Part shown: positions 17,678 to 25,287 of the stretch, piece after piece
Layout of the letters: the number at the start of each line of letters is the position of its first letter
How positions within the stretch are numbered: the stretch's first letter is position 1
From: Candidatus Omnitrophota bacterium
GTDB lineage: Bacteria > Hinthialibacterota > Hinthialibacteria > OLB16
DNA: 64,000 nt
Reading direction: 5' to 3'
Assembly (NCBI GenBank): GCA_020632575.1
Contig: JACKFH010000004.1
Location: forward strand, 124,001-188,000
Translations under genes and position numbers: made by a program
The notes under the pieces: model-generated
Database searches by the model: none
Told to the model about the DNA's origin: nothing
Seen by the model: the letters and a program-made list of their open reading frames with translations, nothing else

Positions 17678-18166
17678 TTGCCGACTAGACGCGCGGTCTA
17701 TCCCGGTTCGTTCGATCCCCCGACTCTTGGGCATATCGATTTGGTCGAACGCGGGTTGTTGATGGTGGATGAATTAGTCGTGGCGGTTCTCCGGAACCCG
17801 GATAAAGCCTCGCTTTTCACGGTCGAGGAGCGGTTGGAGATGCTGAACGATTGTTTCGCGGATCAGCCCGGGGTCCGAGTGGAGTCCTTCGATGGGTTGT
17901 TGGTGGACTTCGCGAAGAGGATGGATTGCCAAGCGATCCTTCGGGGGCTTCGAGCGGTCTCCGATTTCGAGTACGAATTCCAGATGGCGCTGATGAATCG
18001 ACGTTTGGCGCCGGACCTGGAAACACTTTTTCTCATGCCGAGTGAGGACCAGGTTTTTGTTTCCTCGCGCATTGTCCGCGAGGTCGCCCATTTTGGAGGA
18101 GACTTGACCAGCCTCGTGCCTGACCGGGTTCTGGACCGCCTGAAACTCAAATTTCCCCAAAGCTGA
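17678..18166 (+). CDS. coaD: phosphopantetheine adenylyltransferase
   Basis: 162-residue nucleotidyltransferase that makes dephospho-CoA from phosphopantetheine and ATP. It has GSFDPPTLGHIDL (10-22) with the TxGH active-site motif, AILRGLRAVSDFEYE, and the C-terminal SSRIVREVA matching the ISSTxVRE signature. The start is TTG 17678, with AAGGA nine bases upstream; no ATG precedes the conserved N-terminus. It follows dnaN by 59 bp on the same strand. Confidence 0.95.
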   Translation: MPTRRAVYPGSFDPPTLGHIDLVERGLLMVDELVVAVLRNPDKASLFTVEERLEMLNDCFADQPGVRVESFDGLLVDFAKRMDCQAILRGLRAVSDFEYEFQMALMNRRLAPDLETLFLMPSEDQVFVSSRIVREVAHFGGDLTSLVPDRVLDRLKLKFPQS

Positions 18167-18187
18167 TTGTCAAACGGAACCAGAACA

Positions 18188-19492
18188 ATGCCTCAAGAAA
18201 CGCTACCCAAACGTTGGAACCGATACCTCATTGAGAACGAGGAAAAGAAATGGGTCCGACGACTCCTCTTTTTCCAACGTGACGATTCGGTCTGCTTCTA
18301 CCCGGAGTTCGAATCCAAAGAGGAACTGACCGATCACTGGTTTCGCTCCTCCTGGTACCTCCCCAAACAAGAACCGTTCTTGAGGAAGGTCTGGTTCGCA
18401 TCCCAGATCTCGATGGCCGCGCCCACCGAGGAGGATCGTCCCTCCTATATCAGCGAAGAGGCCAAGGAACTCAGTCATCTCTCTCTGGTCAAAGGCAAAC
18501 TCGGAATGTTATGGAAAACCATCCGTTCCAAGCACATCGCGGTGTGGAAGAAGGATCGACGCAAGGATCGATTTGTGTCGTTTCTTCGCTTGCTGGGAAA
18601 GCGGATCAGTTATGTGGCGATCGATGACGAGCAGGGAAGGGAATACGCACACTACTGCGAACTCAACTGGTGGGTCCTCTCCCCGCCGAAACGCCGCGCG
18701 GTCTGTCACCAGAGCAAACTTCGGTTCATCGCGCATGTCGAGGAACTGAAAAAGACCGGTCTGAAGAAAGCCTATGTCTTCGGCAACGGCCCGAGTCTGG
18801 AGACTTCGTTCGATTACGATTTCTCCGATGGGTTCCGGATCATGTGCAACTCGGTGGTCAACAATATCCCGCTGCTCGATCATGTGAAGCCGCACTTTGT
18901 GGTCGCGGGCGATCCGGTCAACCACTTTGGCTGCTCCACCTACGCCGCCAAGTACCGCGAGAATCTATGGAAGGCCCTCGACGAGCGACCCGACATGTAT
19001 CTGGTGGTCCCCGATTTCCATGGCTACCCGCTGATCGCCAACTTCCCGCAATACGAGGAACGGATGTTCATCATCCCGATGAAGGCCAAAGTGGTGAACT
19101 TCGATCTCACCCGCGAGTATCGCATCCCGATGTTCTGGAGCGTCCTCAACGCGCTCATGATCCCGGTCGCCTGCACCCTCTCCGACGAGATCTACACCCT
19201 CGGTTGCGATGGCATGAGCCGTGACCGCGACAACGAAGATTTCTGGGCCCACGCAAAGGGGGTCATCGACGAAAAAATCACCGACGCCCACCGTTGCCAC
19301 CCCACCTTCGACATGCACCGCAAATCCCACCCCGAGTATGTCCGAGTCCAACTCGACCTCGCCCAAAATGTCATCCGCGCCGAGAACGAACACAACAAAC
19401 GCTTCCACGCCATCAACCACTCCCACATGGCCCTGCTCGATGGGCGGCATGTGGAACTAGACGACCGCCGAGTGAACCCCGCAATAACGTAA
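18188..19492 (+). CDS. DUF115 / MptE-like protein
   Basis: 434-residue protein with a DUF115 domain (related to 6-hydroxymethylpterin diphosphokinase MptE and to Maf/sialyltransferase-like proteins). The core is VFGNGPSLE near 197-205, followed by MCNSVVNN and VVAGDPVNHFG, then YTLGCDGM. In other bacteria such proteins are linked to modification of surface glycans or flagellin, so a glycosyltransferase-like role is plausible but unproven. ATG 18188 is preferred; a TTG at 18167 just after the coaD stop is an alternative. It is probably co-transcribed with coaD (21 bp gap). Confidence 0.75.
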   Translation: MPQETLPKRWNRYLIENEEKKWVRRLLFFQRDDSVCFYPEFESKEELTDHWFRSSWYLPKQEPFLRKVWFASQISMAAPTEEDRPSYISEEAKELSHLSLVKGKLGMLWKTIRSKHIAVWKKDRRKDRFVSFLRLLGKRISYVAIDDEQGREYAHYCELNWWVLSPPKRRAVCHQSKLRFIAHVEELKKTGLKKAYVFGNGPSLETSFDYDFSDGFRIMCNSVVNNIPLLDHVKPHFVVAGDPVNHFGCSTYAAKYRENLWKALDERPDMYLVVPDFHGYPLIANFPQYEERMFIIPMKAKVVNFDLTREYRIPMFWSVLNALMIPVACTLSDEIYTLGCDGMSRDRDNEDFWAHAKGVIDEKITDAHRCHPTFDMHRKSHPEYVRVQLDLAQNVIRAENEHNKRFHAINHSHMALLDGRHVELDDRRVNPAIT

Positions 19493-19502
19493 CCCATCCC
19501 CC

Positions 19503-19566
19503 GTGGGAGCGGCATCCTGCCGCGAATGAGGGGTCCTAGTTCTTCGGGGCAAGATGCCCCTCCCAC
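19503..19566. repeat. imperfect palindromic intergenic repeat (GTGGGAG...CTCCCAC)
   Basis: Outer arms begin GTGGGAGCGGCATCCTGCC and end GGGGCAAGATGCCCCTCCCAC in complementary form, with a short loop. It lies directly before the 131-bp repeat copy 1. Repeats of this wording are dispersed in some environmental bacterial genomes; only one copy is in this window. Confidence 0.6.
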
Positions 19567-19573
19567 GACGAGT

Positions 19574-19704
19574 AGGCGCTGGAACGTTGCTCCGCATCGT
19601 TCCATTCCCCATCGGATTCCCATCCGATGCGGTTGTTCCTCGTGAACAGCGGACGGGAGTCCGCAATCTCAAGTGTCGAGGCGGAGCCACGACACAGCAA
19701 CGAG
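19574..19704. repeat. 131-bp direct repeat, copy 1
   Basis: About 93% identical (roughly 9 mismatches in 131) to 21718-21848, in the same orientation. It contains two hairpins conserved in both copies: CATCGGAT/ATCCGATG with a 4-nt loop and GCGGAC/GTCCGC with a 4-nt loop. It ends next to the parE remnant. Confidence 0.85.
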
Positions 19705-19705
19705 T

Positions 19706-20027
19706 TTAAAGGTCTTCGCCGAGAATCCTCGGTATGTTTGTCGCCCCATGAAGAATTCTTACGATCTCGATTTCATTAGTTGTTGGACGATAGAAGACGA
19801 GCCAGTTTGGGAATCCGGTAACCGGAAAAGAGCGGATGTCCTTTAGGTTTGGTTTAGCGTTCCGCCTGAGATAGCCGATGGAAGGTTGTTGGCTTAAGAG
19901 GCGAAATGTTTTGTCCGCGGATTCCAGAAACCGAAACGCAGCCTGAGGGACTTTCCCCAAGAAGGTAGGCAAAGTGATCGTCGAGGTCGGAATCCGCCTC
20001 GGGTAGGATACGAATCCTACGAGGCAT
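19706..20027 (-). pseudogene. parE: ParE-type toxin, frameshifted
   Basis: Two overlapping frames together make one RelE/ParE toxin, which in intact form would act on gyrase or mRNA. The N-terminus MPRRIRILPEADSDLDDHFAY starts at ATG 20027, overlapping the parD stop by 11 bp. The rest (AAFRFLESADKTFRLLSQQP, then GFPNWLVFYRPT and EIEIVRILHG) is in another frame that shows up only as an 88-codon frame from a TTG at 19972. The frames join if one G is removed from a GGGG run near 19955. Either the toxin is inactivated or the sequence has a homopolymer error. It lies immediately beside repeat copy 1. Confidence 0.78.
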
Positions 20028-20262
20028 GTTCTTCCAAATCGTGTTTGGCGGCTAAGCTCGCTTTCTTCCTTTCCCAGTAAGAGGCATCCACCTCGATGGA
20101 GTCGCCGCTCTGCAATCCCTTTTCAAGTTGGGCGTCGAGGTCCTCGTTGCCCCGGATGAGGAGATCCGAATAAACCAAATTCCGAAGATAATCCGATGGC
20201 TTCTCGATCTTTTCGATCCTTTCCAGAATCTCATCGGGCAGGCTGACAGAAACTTCTTTCAT
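20017..20262 (-). CDS. parD: ParD-like ribbon-helix-helix antitoxin
   Basis: 81-residue antitoxin. MKEVSVSLPDEILERI is the DNA-binding ribbon and first helix; PSDYLRNLVYSDLL is the second helix. The C-terminal half (residues 45-81, ending LAAKHDLEEHAS) would be the toxin-binding tail. It is upstream of parE and overlaps its start, the usual order. GGAGG lies a few bases upstream of the ATG. It appears intact even though the toxin frame is broken. Confidence 0.85.
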   Translation of the reverse strand: MKEVSVSLPDEILERIEKIEKPSDYLRNLVYSDLLIRGNEDLDAQLEKGLQSGDSIEVDASYWERKKASLAAKHDLEEHAS

Positions 20263-20339
20263 CTCGGACCTCCTTGAACGATTTCAGTCTACCAGATGGA
20301 TTGGCGAGAAACACGCCCCGACAGTGGAACCTAAAACAA

Positions 20340-20368
20340 TTGACGCGAACCTTCCCGTATTCTACACT
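20340..20368 (+). promoter_or_regulatory. sigma-70-like promoter abutting the beta-helix gene start
   Basis: TTGACG (20340-20345), 17-bp spacer, TACACT (20363-20368). The ATG at 20378 is only 9 nt beyond the -10 box and no ribosome site is visible, so the mRNA would be leaderless or nearly so. Confidence 0.5.
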
Positions 20369-20377
20369 CTTGCAATA

Positions 20378-21712
20378 ATGAATGCGCTCCGAACCATCCT
20401 CCTCATCGCCCTCCTCCCCCTGCCCACCTGGCCCGCCACCCTCCATGTCTCGCCCGATGGAGACGGCACGAATGGTCTTTCGTGGGAGACCGCGTTCTCG
20501 ACCCCACAGGAGGCGATGGTCGTCGCGGCCAGCGGGGACTCGGTTTGGGTTCGTTCGGCGACTTACCTCGGTCCGCTCGATATGGCGCCCGGGGTGAGGA
20601 TGTACGGCGGTTTCAGTGGAACGGAATCGGCCGAAGAATTTCTATTGAGGAATTGGAAAACGAACCCCACCCACGTGAGGGGTGGGAGATCGGTCATTCG
20701 GGCCGCTTCGGAATCCGTGATCGATGGATTCACGGTGTCCGCGGGAAGTGGAACTCCTGATACGGGGGGAGGTGGAATCATCGCGATCGGAGTTTCGATT
20801 GCTCTCCAGAACTGTGCCATCTCTGGAAACCATACGAGTGGTGGCATCGGGGGTGGAATGTACATAAGGTCGGGGACGGCGACCATTCAAAATTGTATAT
20901 TTGACAGGAATACGAGTTTCACGAGTGGAGGAGGGGTGGGCATCATCAACTCAATTGTACGAATTTACGATTCTCGAATTGAAGACAATACCGCGAGCGG
21001 AATCCAAAATTCAGTTAGGTATTTTGGGTGGGGAGGTGGGGTATATTTGAGTGGCGGACGGTTGGAAACATACAACTGTATTTTTAGGAGGAACATTGCG
21101 CGAGGTTTTGCTAGCCCCTTCGGACAGTTCCCCGGAATTCCATCACAAGGAGGAGCAGTACGGATTCTCGGAGGAAATGCTTATTTTGCAAACACACTTT
21201 TTGATTTGAATGACGCATACGGAGGAAGTTTAGTTACTGGTGGTGGACCCGACACTGAGTTTCGAAATTGTACAATTGTCCGGAATGGATTTCTATTTCG
21301 CTGGGATGCCAACATCTTGGGTGCTAGTGGATCAAGAATTATCGCATGCATCATCACGAATAATTTTACTGATAGTACGTCGTGGCACAGCGGAAGTGAC
21401 GCTCCTAGGGCCCACCATTCGCTGATCGAAGGCGGCCACCCCGGTGAAGGCAACATTGACGCCGATCCTATGTTCGTGGACCCTGAAATCGGCGACTTTC
21501 ATCTCCAAAGAGGTTCTCCTTGCATCGATTCGGGAACGGACACGGGACTGACGACCGACCTTGACGGCAACCCACGCCCCATCGGCGACTACGACATGGG
21601 AGCCTTTGAGTTCCCGTATCTTCGCAGCGACATCGATGGCAATGGGCGGGTGGATGAGAACGACCTGTTTGTCTTCCAACGGGATTGGCGAAAGGGGACG
21701 GAGGGGCGGTGA
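20378..21712 (+). CDS. secreted right-handed beta-helix protein with dockerin-like tail
   Basis: 444 residues. A signal peptide covers about 1-20 (NALRTILLIALLPLPTWPA). LHVSPDGDGTNGLSWETAF marks the start of a choice-of-anchor-Q-type right-handed parallel beta-helix, with repeated turns of the kind GGGIIAIGVSIALQNCAISGN and GGGMYIRSGTATIQNC. The C-terminus carries one dockerin-like calcium loop, DIDGNGRVDENDLFVFQRDW. It is a paralogue of the second half of the 1169-residue protein at 54306-57815, sharing both the helix opening and the tail. Probably surface-exposed and binding or cleaving polysaccharide; no catalytic site identified. It is enclosed by the two 131-bp repeats. Confidence 0.85.
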   Translation: MNALRTILLIALLPLPTWPATLHVSPDGDGTNGLSWETAFSTPQEAMVVAASGDSVWVRSATYLGPLDMAPGVRMYGGFSGTESAEEFLLRNWKTNPTHVRGGRSVIRAASESVIDGFTVSAGSGTPDTGGGGIIAIGVSIALQNCAISGNHTSGGIGGGMYIRSGTATIQNCIFDRNTSFTSGGGVGIINSIVRIYDSRIEDNTASGIQNSVRYFGWGGGVYLSGGRLETYNCIFRRNIARGFASPFGQFPGIPSQGGAVRILGGNAYFANTLFDLNDAYGGSLVTGGGPDTEFRNCTIVRNGFLFRWDANILGASGSRIIACIITNNFTDSTSWHSGSDAPRAHHSLIEGGHPGEGNIDADPMFVDPEIGDFHLQRGSPCIDSGTDTGLTTDLDGNPRPIGDYDMGAFEFPYLRSDIDGNGRVDENDLFVFQRDWRKGTEGR

Positions 21713-21717
21713 TTTGA

Positions 21718-21848
21718 AGGCGCTGGAATGTTGCTCCGCATCGTTCCATTCCCCATCGGATTCCTATCCGATGCAGTCGTTCCTGGTGGACGGCGGACGG
21801 GAGTCCGCAATCTCAAGTGTCGAGGCGGAGCCACGACATATCAACGAG
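21718..21848. repeat. 131-bp direct repeat, copy 2
   Basis: Second copy of the repeat at 19574-19704, same orientation, starting six bases after the stop of the beta-helix gene. Both internal hairpins are kept. It abuts the palindromic repeat at 21851-21922. Confidence 0.85.
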
Positions 21849-21850
21849 AC

Positions 21851-21922
21851 CGTCATACCCGCGAAGGCGGGTATCCACGGCGCTGACCTCCCCTATGGAT
21901 TCCCGCCTTCGCGGGAATGACA
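21851..21922. repeat. CGTCATnCCCGCGAAGGCGGG-type palindromic repeat
   Basis: Two 27-bp arms (21851-21877 and 21896-21922) complementary at all but three positions, with an 18-nt loop. The arm text is the widespread GTCATTCCCGCGAA-GCGGGAATCC intergenic repeat known from many proteobacterial genomes. Confidence 0.85.
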
Positions 21923-22008
21923 GGGAAGCGGGAAAGACAGGAATCCGTTTTCCTGGCCCGCCCAGATCATTTCTCTAACAATCCCATAGATCAATGGGCG
22001 GAAAAAGG

Positions 22009-22173
22009 CTACGCCGGTGTCGGCTGAGGCGGCTCCGGCGCGGGGGTTGGGGGGACTGGGTCGGGTGTCGGTGGAACCGGTGTCGGCGGGGCGGGTTCCG
22101 GGATCGGGGGGGAGGGGGTCGGCGGTGTCGGGTTGGGTTTTGGCGGCGATGGCATGGGGGTGGTCAGGTTCAT
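22009..22173 (-). CDS. 54-residue proline/threonine-rich microprotein
   Basis: A frame of 54 codons starting MNLTTPMPSPPKPNP and ending EPPQPTPA, with 28 prolines. Prolines fall mostly in PxP and PPxP order with Thr, Ser, Glu, Asp, Val and Ala between, predicting an extended polyproline-II rod. GGAGAG lies six bases before the ATG. There is no signal peptide, cysteine or membrane segment. The same stretch read in another frame gives a 94-codon frame from 22177, but that frame runs into the palindromic repeat at its end and lacks the regular periodicity, so it is rejected. It might instead be the detached linker of a lost larger protein. Confidence 0.55.
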   Translation of the reverse strand: MNLTTPMPSPPKPNPTPPTPSPPIPEPAPPTPVPPTPDPVPPTPAPEPPQPTPA

Positions 22174-22269
22174 TCAATTCTCTCCAAATCGTTTCTTTTT
22201 ACCTTACCACACCATCGGGTTGATGAAAAATTTGGAGAACTCAAATCCAAGGCCGAATTCCGCCGGCGA

Positions 22270-22297
22270 CCGCGCCGAGGGGTTCTTCTCGGCGCGG
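22270..22297 (-). terminator. GC-rich hairpin after the EF-hand gene
   Basis: Perfect 10-bp stem CCGCGCCGAG/CTCGGCGCGG with an 8-nt loop, 17 bp past the EF-hand gene stop. No U-tract follows, so termination would be weak or factor-assisted. Confidence 0.4.
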
Positions 22298-22313
22298 CCC
22301 GGGCGATTGGTTC

Positions 22314-23027
22314 CTATTCTTTCGATTCGGTCTCACTCACACTCAATCTCGTTTCGCTCTTCGATTTCGAACGACGGTTCGCCACCATCTCTTCGATCTC
22401 TTCCGGCTCGATATACCCATCCTCGTTGAAGTCGGCGCGGCTCATCAAGGATCGCATCTGGGTTGGAAGTTCCTCCTCGGAAACCCTCCCATCGCCATCG
22501 TGATCGTTGGCCATGATCCTCGCCACAAATCCATCCTCTTCCTTGATCGGTTGGGGAATCATTTCCTCCTGACTGACAGCCCCGTCTCCATCGCTGTCCA
22601 AACTCAGAAGGGCGGTCACCGCGTTCTGAATCTCCTCGGGTGAAAGTTCTCCATTGCCATCGGCGTCCAAGGTCTCCATCAAACGGTTCGGGGGCGGTCC
22701 CATTGGGGGCATGCCTTGTCCCATTCCTTGCGGGGGTCCGCCCACGAAACCTTGATGTTGAAAACCACCCGGAGGCATTCCCGGTCCGCCGGGAGGGGGG
22801 CCGCCATGGCGGCCAGGCGTCTGTCCGTATTGCTGACCCCCGCCTTTCATTTGACCGCGCTGCATGCCCGGTCCCTGACCTCGCCCGTGGCCGGGGGGTG
22901 GGCCGTATCCGTAGGCTCCACCTTGTTGTCCCGGGGGAGGCGGGGGATAGCCGTTTTGGGCCTGCGCCTCCGATAGAATGAGACCGATTGCCGCGATCAG
23001 CATCAAAAAAATCGGTGTTGGTTTCAT
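22314..23027 (-). CDS. secreted four-EF-hand protein
   Basis: 237 residues. A signal peptide covers about 1-23 (MKPTPIFLMLIAAIGLILSEAQA). A Gly/Pro/Gln-rich low-complexity segment follows at about 24-115, then four EF-hand loops: DADGNGELSPEE near 120, DSDGDGAVSQEE near 142, DHDGDGRVSEEE near 173 and DFNEDGYIEPEE near 197. The last loop has Asn-Glu in place of Asp-Gly but keeps its ligands. The tail is Ser/Lys/Glu-rich. Likely a periplasmic or surface calcium-binding protein. The ATG at 23027 has AAGGAAG upstream; a longer frame to 23093 is not used. Confidence 0.85.
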   Translation of the reverse strand: MKPTPIFLMLIAAIGLILSEAQAQNGYPPPPPGQQGGAYGYGPPPGHGRGQGPGMQRGQMKGGGQQYGQTPGRHGGPPPGGPGMPPGGFQHQGFVGGPPQGMGQGMPPMGPPPNRLMETLDADGNGELSPEEIQNAVTALLSLDSDGDGAVSQEEMIPQPIKEEDGFVARIMANDHDGDGRVSEEELPTQMRSLMSRADFNEDGYIEPEEIEEMVANRRSKSKSETRLSVSETESKE

Positions 23028-23079
23028 GGTCGTCTTCCTTTCCTCCAGCAACTTAAAACTCTCTCCAAGAATATCCAAA

Positions 23080-23154
23080 CTACAGGGCGGCATTCAGGAT
23101 AAGAATGCACCCAAGGATGATCAGTATCCAAATCAGATGTCCCGCTGCTTTCAT
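23080..23154 (-). CDS. 24-residue single-pass membrane peptide
   Basis: A 24-codon frame, MKAAGHLIWILIILGCILIL followed by NAAL, almost entirely one membrane helix with two basic-side residues at the start. AAGGGAG lies six bases before the ATG. It lies 52 bp upstream of the EF-hand gene start on the same strand and may share its transcript. Too short for standard gene calling; support is the ribosome site plus the clean hydrophobic profile. Confidence 0.5.
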   Translation of the reverse strand: MKAAGHLIWILIILGCILILNAAL

Positions 23155-23425
23155 CGGATTCTCCCTTCCGATCGGGTTGGCTCTTTCGAATCGGGGCAAA
23201 GCAGGATACATACCACGCTCTTCATCGCTGGGATCAATCCATCCATAAGTTCATACTCCACGGTGGTTTGCGGCTTCACACTTGCCTCGGGGATCGGTTC
23301 ACATTTCTGGACCCTATCGGACGGATTTCCGTGATTGTCCGATAAGGGACATTGAAATCCGTGGGGTGAACGCCAACAATGGACTCTCACTTTTTGAAAT
23401 CTGAAGATCTTGGAGGCTGTGCACC

Positions 23426-24112
23426 ATGCGAGGGAGATTCGAAGGCATTTTTTCACCGACTGGACTCACTTTATTTTTCCTGGCAGTTTTCATCATCATG
23501 AATGTTTCTTCGGTTCGCGCCGAGAAGGACCTCCCCAAAGTCCTCATCATCGGCGATTCCATTTCTATCGGTTACACCCCGCCGCTGACAGAAATTCTTA
23601 AGGGCAAGGCCATTGTCGAACACAACCCCGGGAACGCCGCGCATTCCCAAAAGGGCGTCGAGAACATCGACGATTGGGTGGACGACACCCAATGGGCGGT
23701 CATCCATTTCAATCATGGATTGCACGATCTCAAGTGGGTCGACGACCAGGGCAAGAACACCCGAGTCCGCGAAACGGGGCACATTCAGATCCCAGTGGAG
23801 GATTACGAAAAGAACCTCGAAAAGATTGTCGAACGCCTTGAGAAGACGGGCGCCAAATTGATCTTCGCCACCACCACGCCCTTCCCAGAGAATGTCGATG
23901 GCCCTCTCCGCGATATCGACCAAGTCAAAATTTATAACGACGCCGCCCTAAGGGTGATGAAGAAACACGATATCGCCATCGACGATCTCTATTCGTTTGT
24001 CCTCCCTCAAATGGAAAAGATCCAGAGACCGAACAATGTCCATTTCACCGAGGAGGGCTCGAAGGTTTTGGCCGAGGAGGTGGCCAGACATATCGAGAAA
24101 GCGCTCGACTGA
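23426..24112 (+). CDS. secreted SGNH/GDSL hydrolase
   Basis: 228 residues with an N-terminal hydrophobic signal (about 14-31) and an SGNH hydrolase domain. Block I is VLIIGDSISIGY (GDSIS at 43-47, catalytic Ser), block III appears as NHGLHD near 96-101, and block V as NNVHFTEEG near 202-210 with the catalytic His. This subgroup acts on acyl esters of carbohydrates in many environmental bacteria; the substrate cannot be read from sequence. GGAGG lies upstream of the ATG at 23426. Converges on the SUMF1 remnant. Confidence 0.9.
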   Translation: MRGRFEGIFSPTGLTLFFLAVFIIMNVSSVRAEKDLPKVLIIGDSISIGYTPPLTEILKGKAIVEHNPGNAAHSQKGVENIDDWVDDTQWAVIHFNHGLHDLKWVDDQGKNTRVRETGHIQIPVEDYEKNLEKIVERLEKTGAKLIFATTTPFPENVDGPLRDIDQVKIYNDAALRVMKKHDIAIDDLYSFVLPQMEKIQRPNNVHFTEEGSKVLAEEVARHIEKALD

Positions 24113-24118
24113 TCACTT

Positions 24119-24960
24119 CTCCAAGACCAAACGGATACCCCACTATTCGTCCCACGATGTTGGCCTCCTGCTGAATTCGGTGAGACGAATGGAGTTCGTC
24201 CGGACCGGCCGACCAGGATCCGCCGCGCAGCACACGGGAATCTCCTCCATGTCCGTGTTGATCGGATCGTCACCGGATGCCTCGGGTCGAATACCAGTCG
24301 AATAAGTATCGGTCCTCGCACCACTCGTTCACATTCCCGGTCATGTCATAGAGACCGAAAGGGTTCGGATCGAACAGAGCGACCGGTTGAGCTTTGGCTG
24401 TCACAGGTGGTGGAGGAGGAAACGACCCCAGCCACCAAACGTTCTCAGTTAGGATTGCCCCGCAGCCCTCGTACTCTGCGGGAAGCATTGGGTCGAAACA
24501 GTCGCCATCGTCATCGGCAAAATAGTACCGCCCTTCAGTCCCTCCTCGGCAGGCGTACTCCCATTCCGCCTCGGTCGGAAGCCGAAAGGTCCCCTCGGTC
24601 AACTCGAGGTTGTTGATCGCGTCCACAAACAATCTTGCCGAGATCCAGGATAGACCGTAAACCATCATCGCCGAGGCCGTATTGTGCCGTGGGCTCTTCC
24701 CCAACGCCGTATTGTCCAACCACGGCTAAATACTGCGCCTGGGTGATTTTCGGTTTCCGGAGAAATAAAGGTCCTTTGTGATGGTGACCAAGTGTTGCGG
24801 AAATTCATTATCGTCCGCCCAGGAGCGACCCGGTGGAGATCCCATGACAAAACTTCCACCGTTCACCAAGTGAGGACAGAGGACGAGAGACCCGGGAATC
24901 TCGATCCGCCGGACAACCCGGGAATCTCGATTTCCGAAATCGTGGCGGCCATCGGCAATC
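24119..24960 (-). pseudogene. SUMF1/formylglycine-generating-enzyme-like gene, decayed
   Basis: Pieces of one FGE-sulfatase (SUMF1) domain occur in order but in shifting frames. The N-terminal piece NGGSFVMGSPPGRSWADDNE is followed by QHLVTITKDLYF near 24780-24870. ITQAQYLAVVGQYG follows in another frame; FRLPTEAEWEYACRGGTEG and GLYDMTGNVNEWCEDRYLF return to the first frame at 24300-24620. The tail RVLRGGSWSAGPDELHSSHR lies in a third context near 24180-24240. At least four frameshifts are needed, so it is most likely non-functional. In intact form such proteins oxidise cysteine to formylglycine or serve other C-type-lectin-like roles. Confidence 0.8.
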
Positions 24961-25287
24961 AGAATCAATTGGAAGATCGAGGAGTCGGAAGCGAAGTTCG
25001 GTGAGACCCCCATTTCGAGATCGAGAATCAAATGGAAACACTGAGGTGTCGAGGTTTTTCAATGGAGGGCGGTTCGGAAGACGACTTGAGATCCGTTCTC
25101 TATCGAGATCAGGATCACATCGGGCGAGCATGGTGACCTCCAGGTTTTCAATGGATGAGGGTTTTTCAATCTCATCCATGATTGGAGTTAGGCTATCCAA
25201 CTATTCCACGAGGAGCCTCCAACCTAGATCGGATCGAATAGATCGGGCTTCACGAGAACATCCATCTTCGGGATATTGGGGGCTGCC
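24961..25287. other. gene-poor region upstream of the enolase-superfamily gene
   Basis: Holds the probable remains of the 5' part of the SUMF1 pseudogene. A short direct repeat of GGATCGAGATTCCCGGGT-like text occurs twice just below 24920. No intact frame or clear promoter is seen. Confidence 0.5.

Larger units (their letters stand above)
19493..19705. other. intergenic region filled by repeats
   Basis: Contains the palindromic repeat at 19503-19566 and 131-bp repeat copy 1; no coding frame beyond these. Confidence 0.7.

Noticed and set aside
21893..22177. 94-codon minus-strand frame overlapping the proline microprotein
   Set aside because: Runs into the palindromic repeat, so its end encodes repeat sequence; the regular proline periodicity and ribosome site favour the 54-codon frame.
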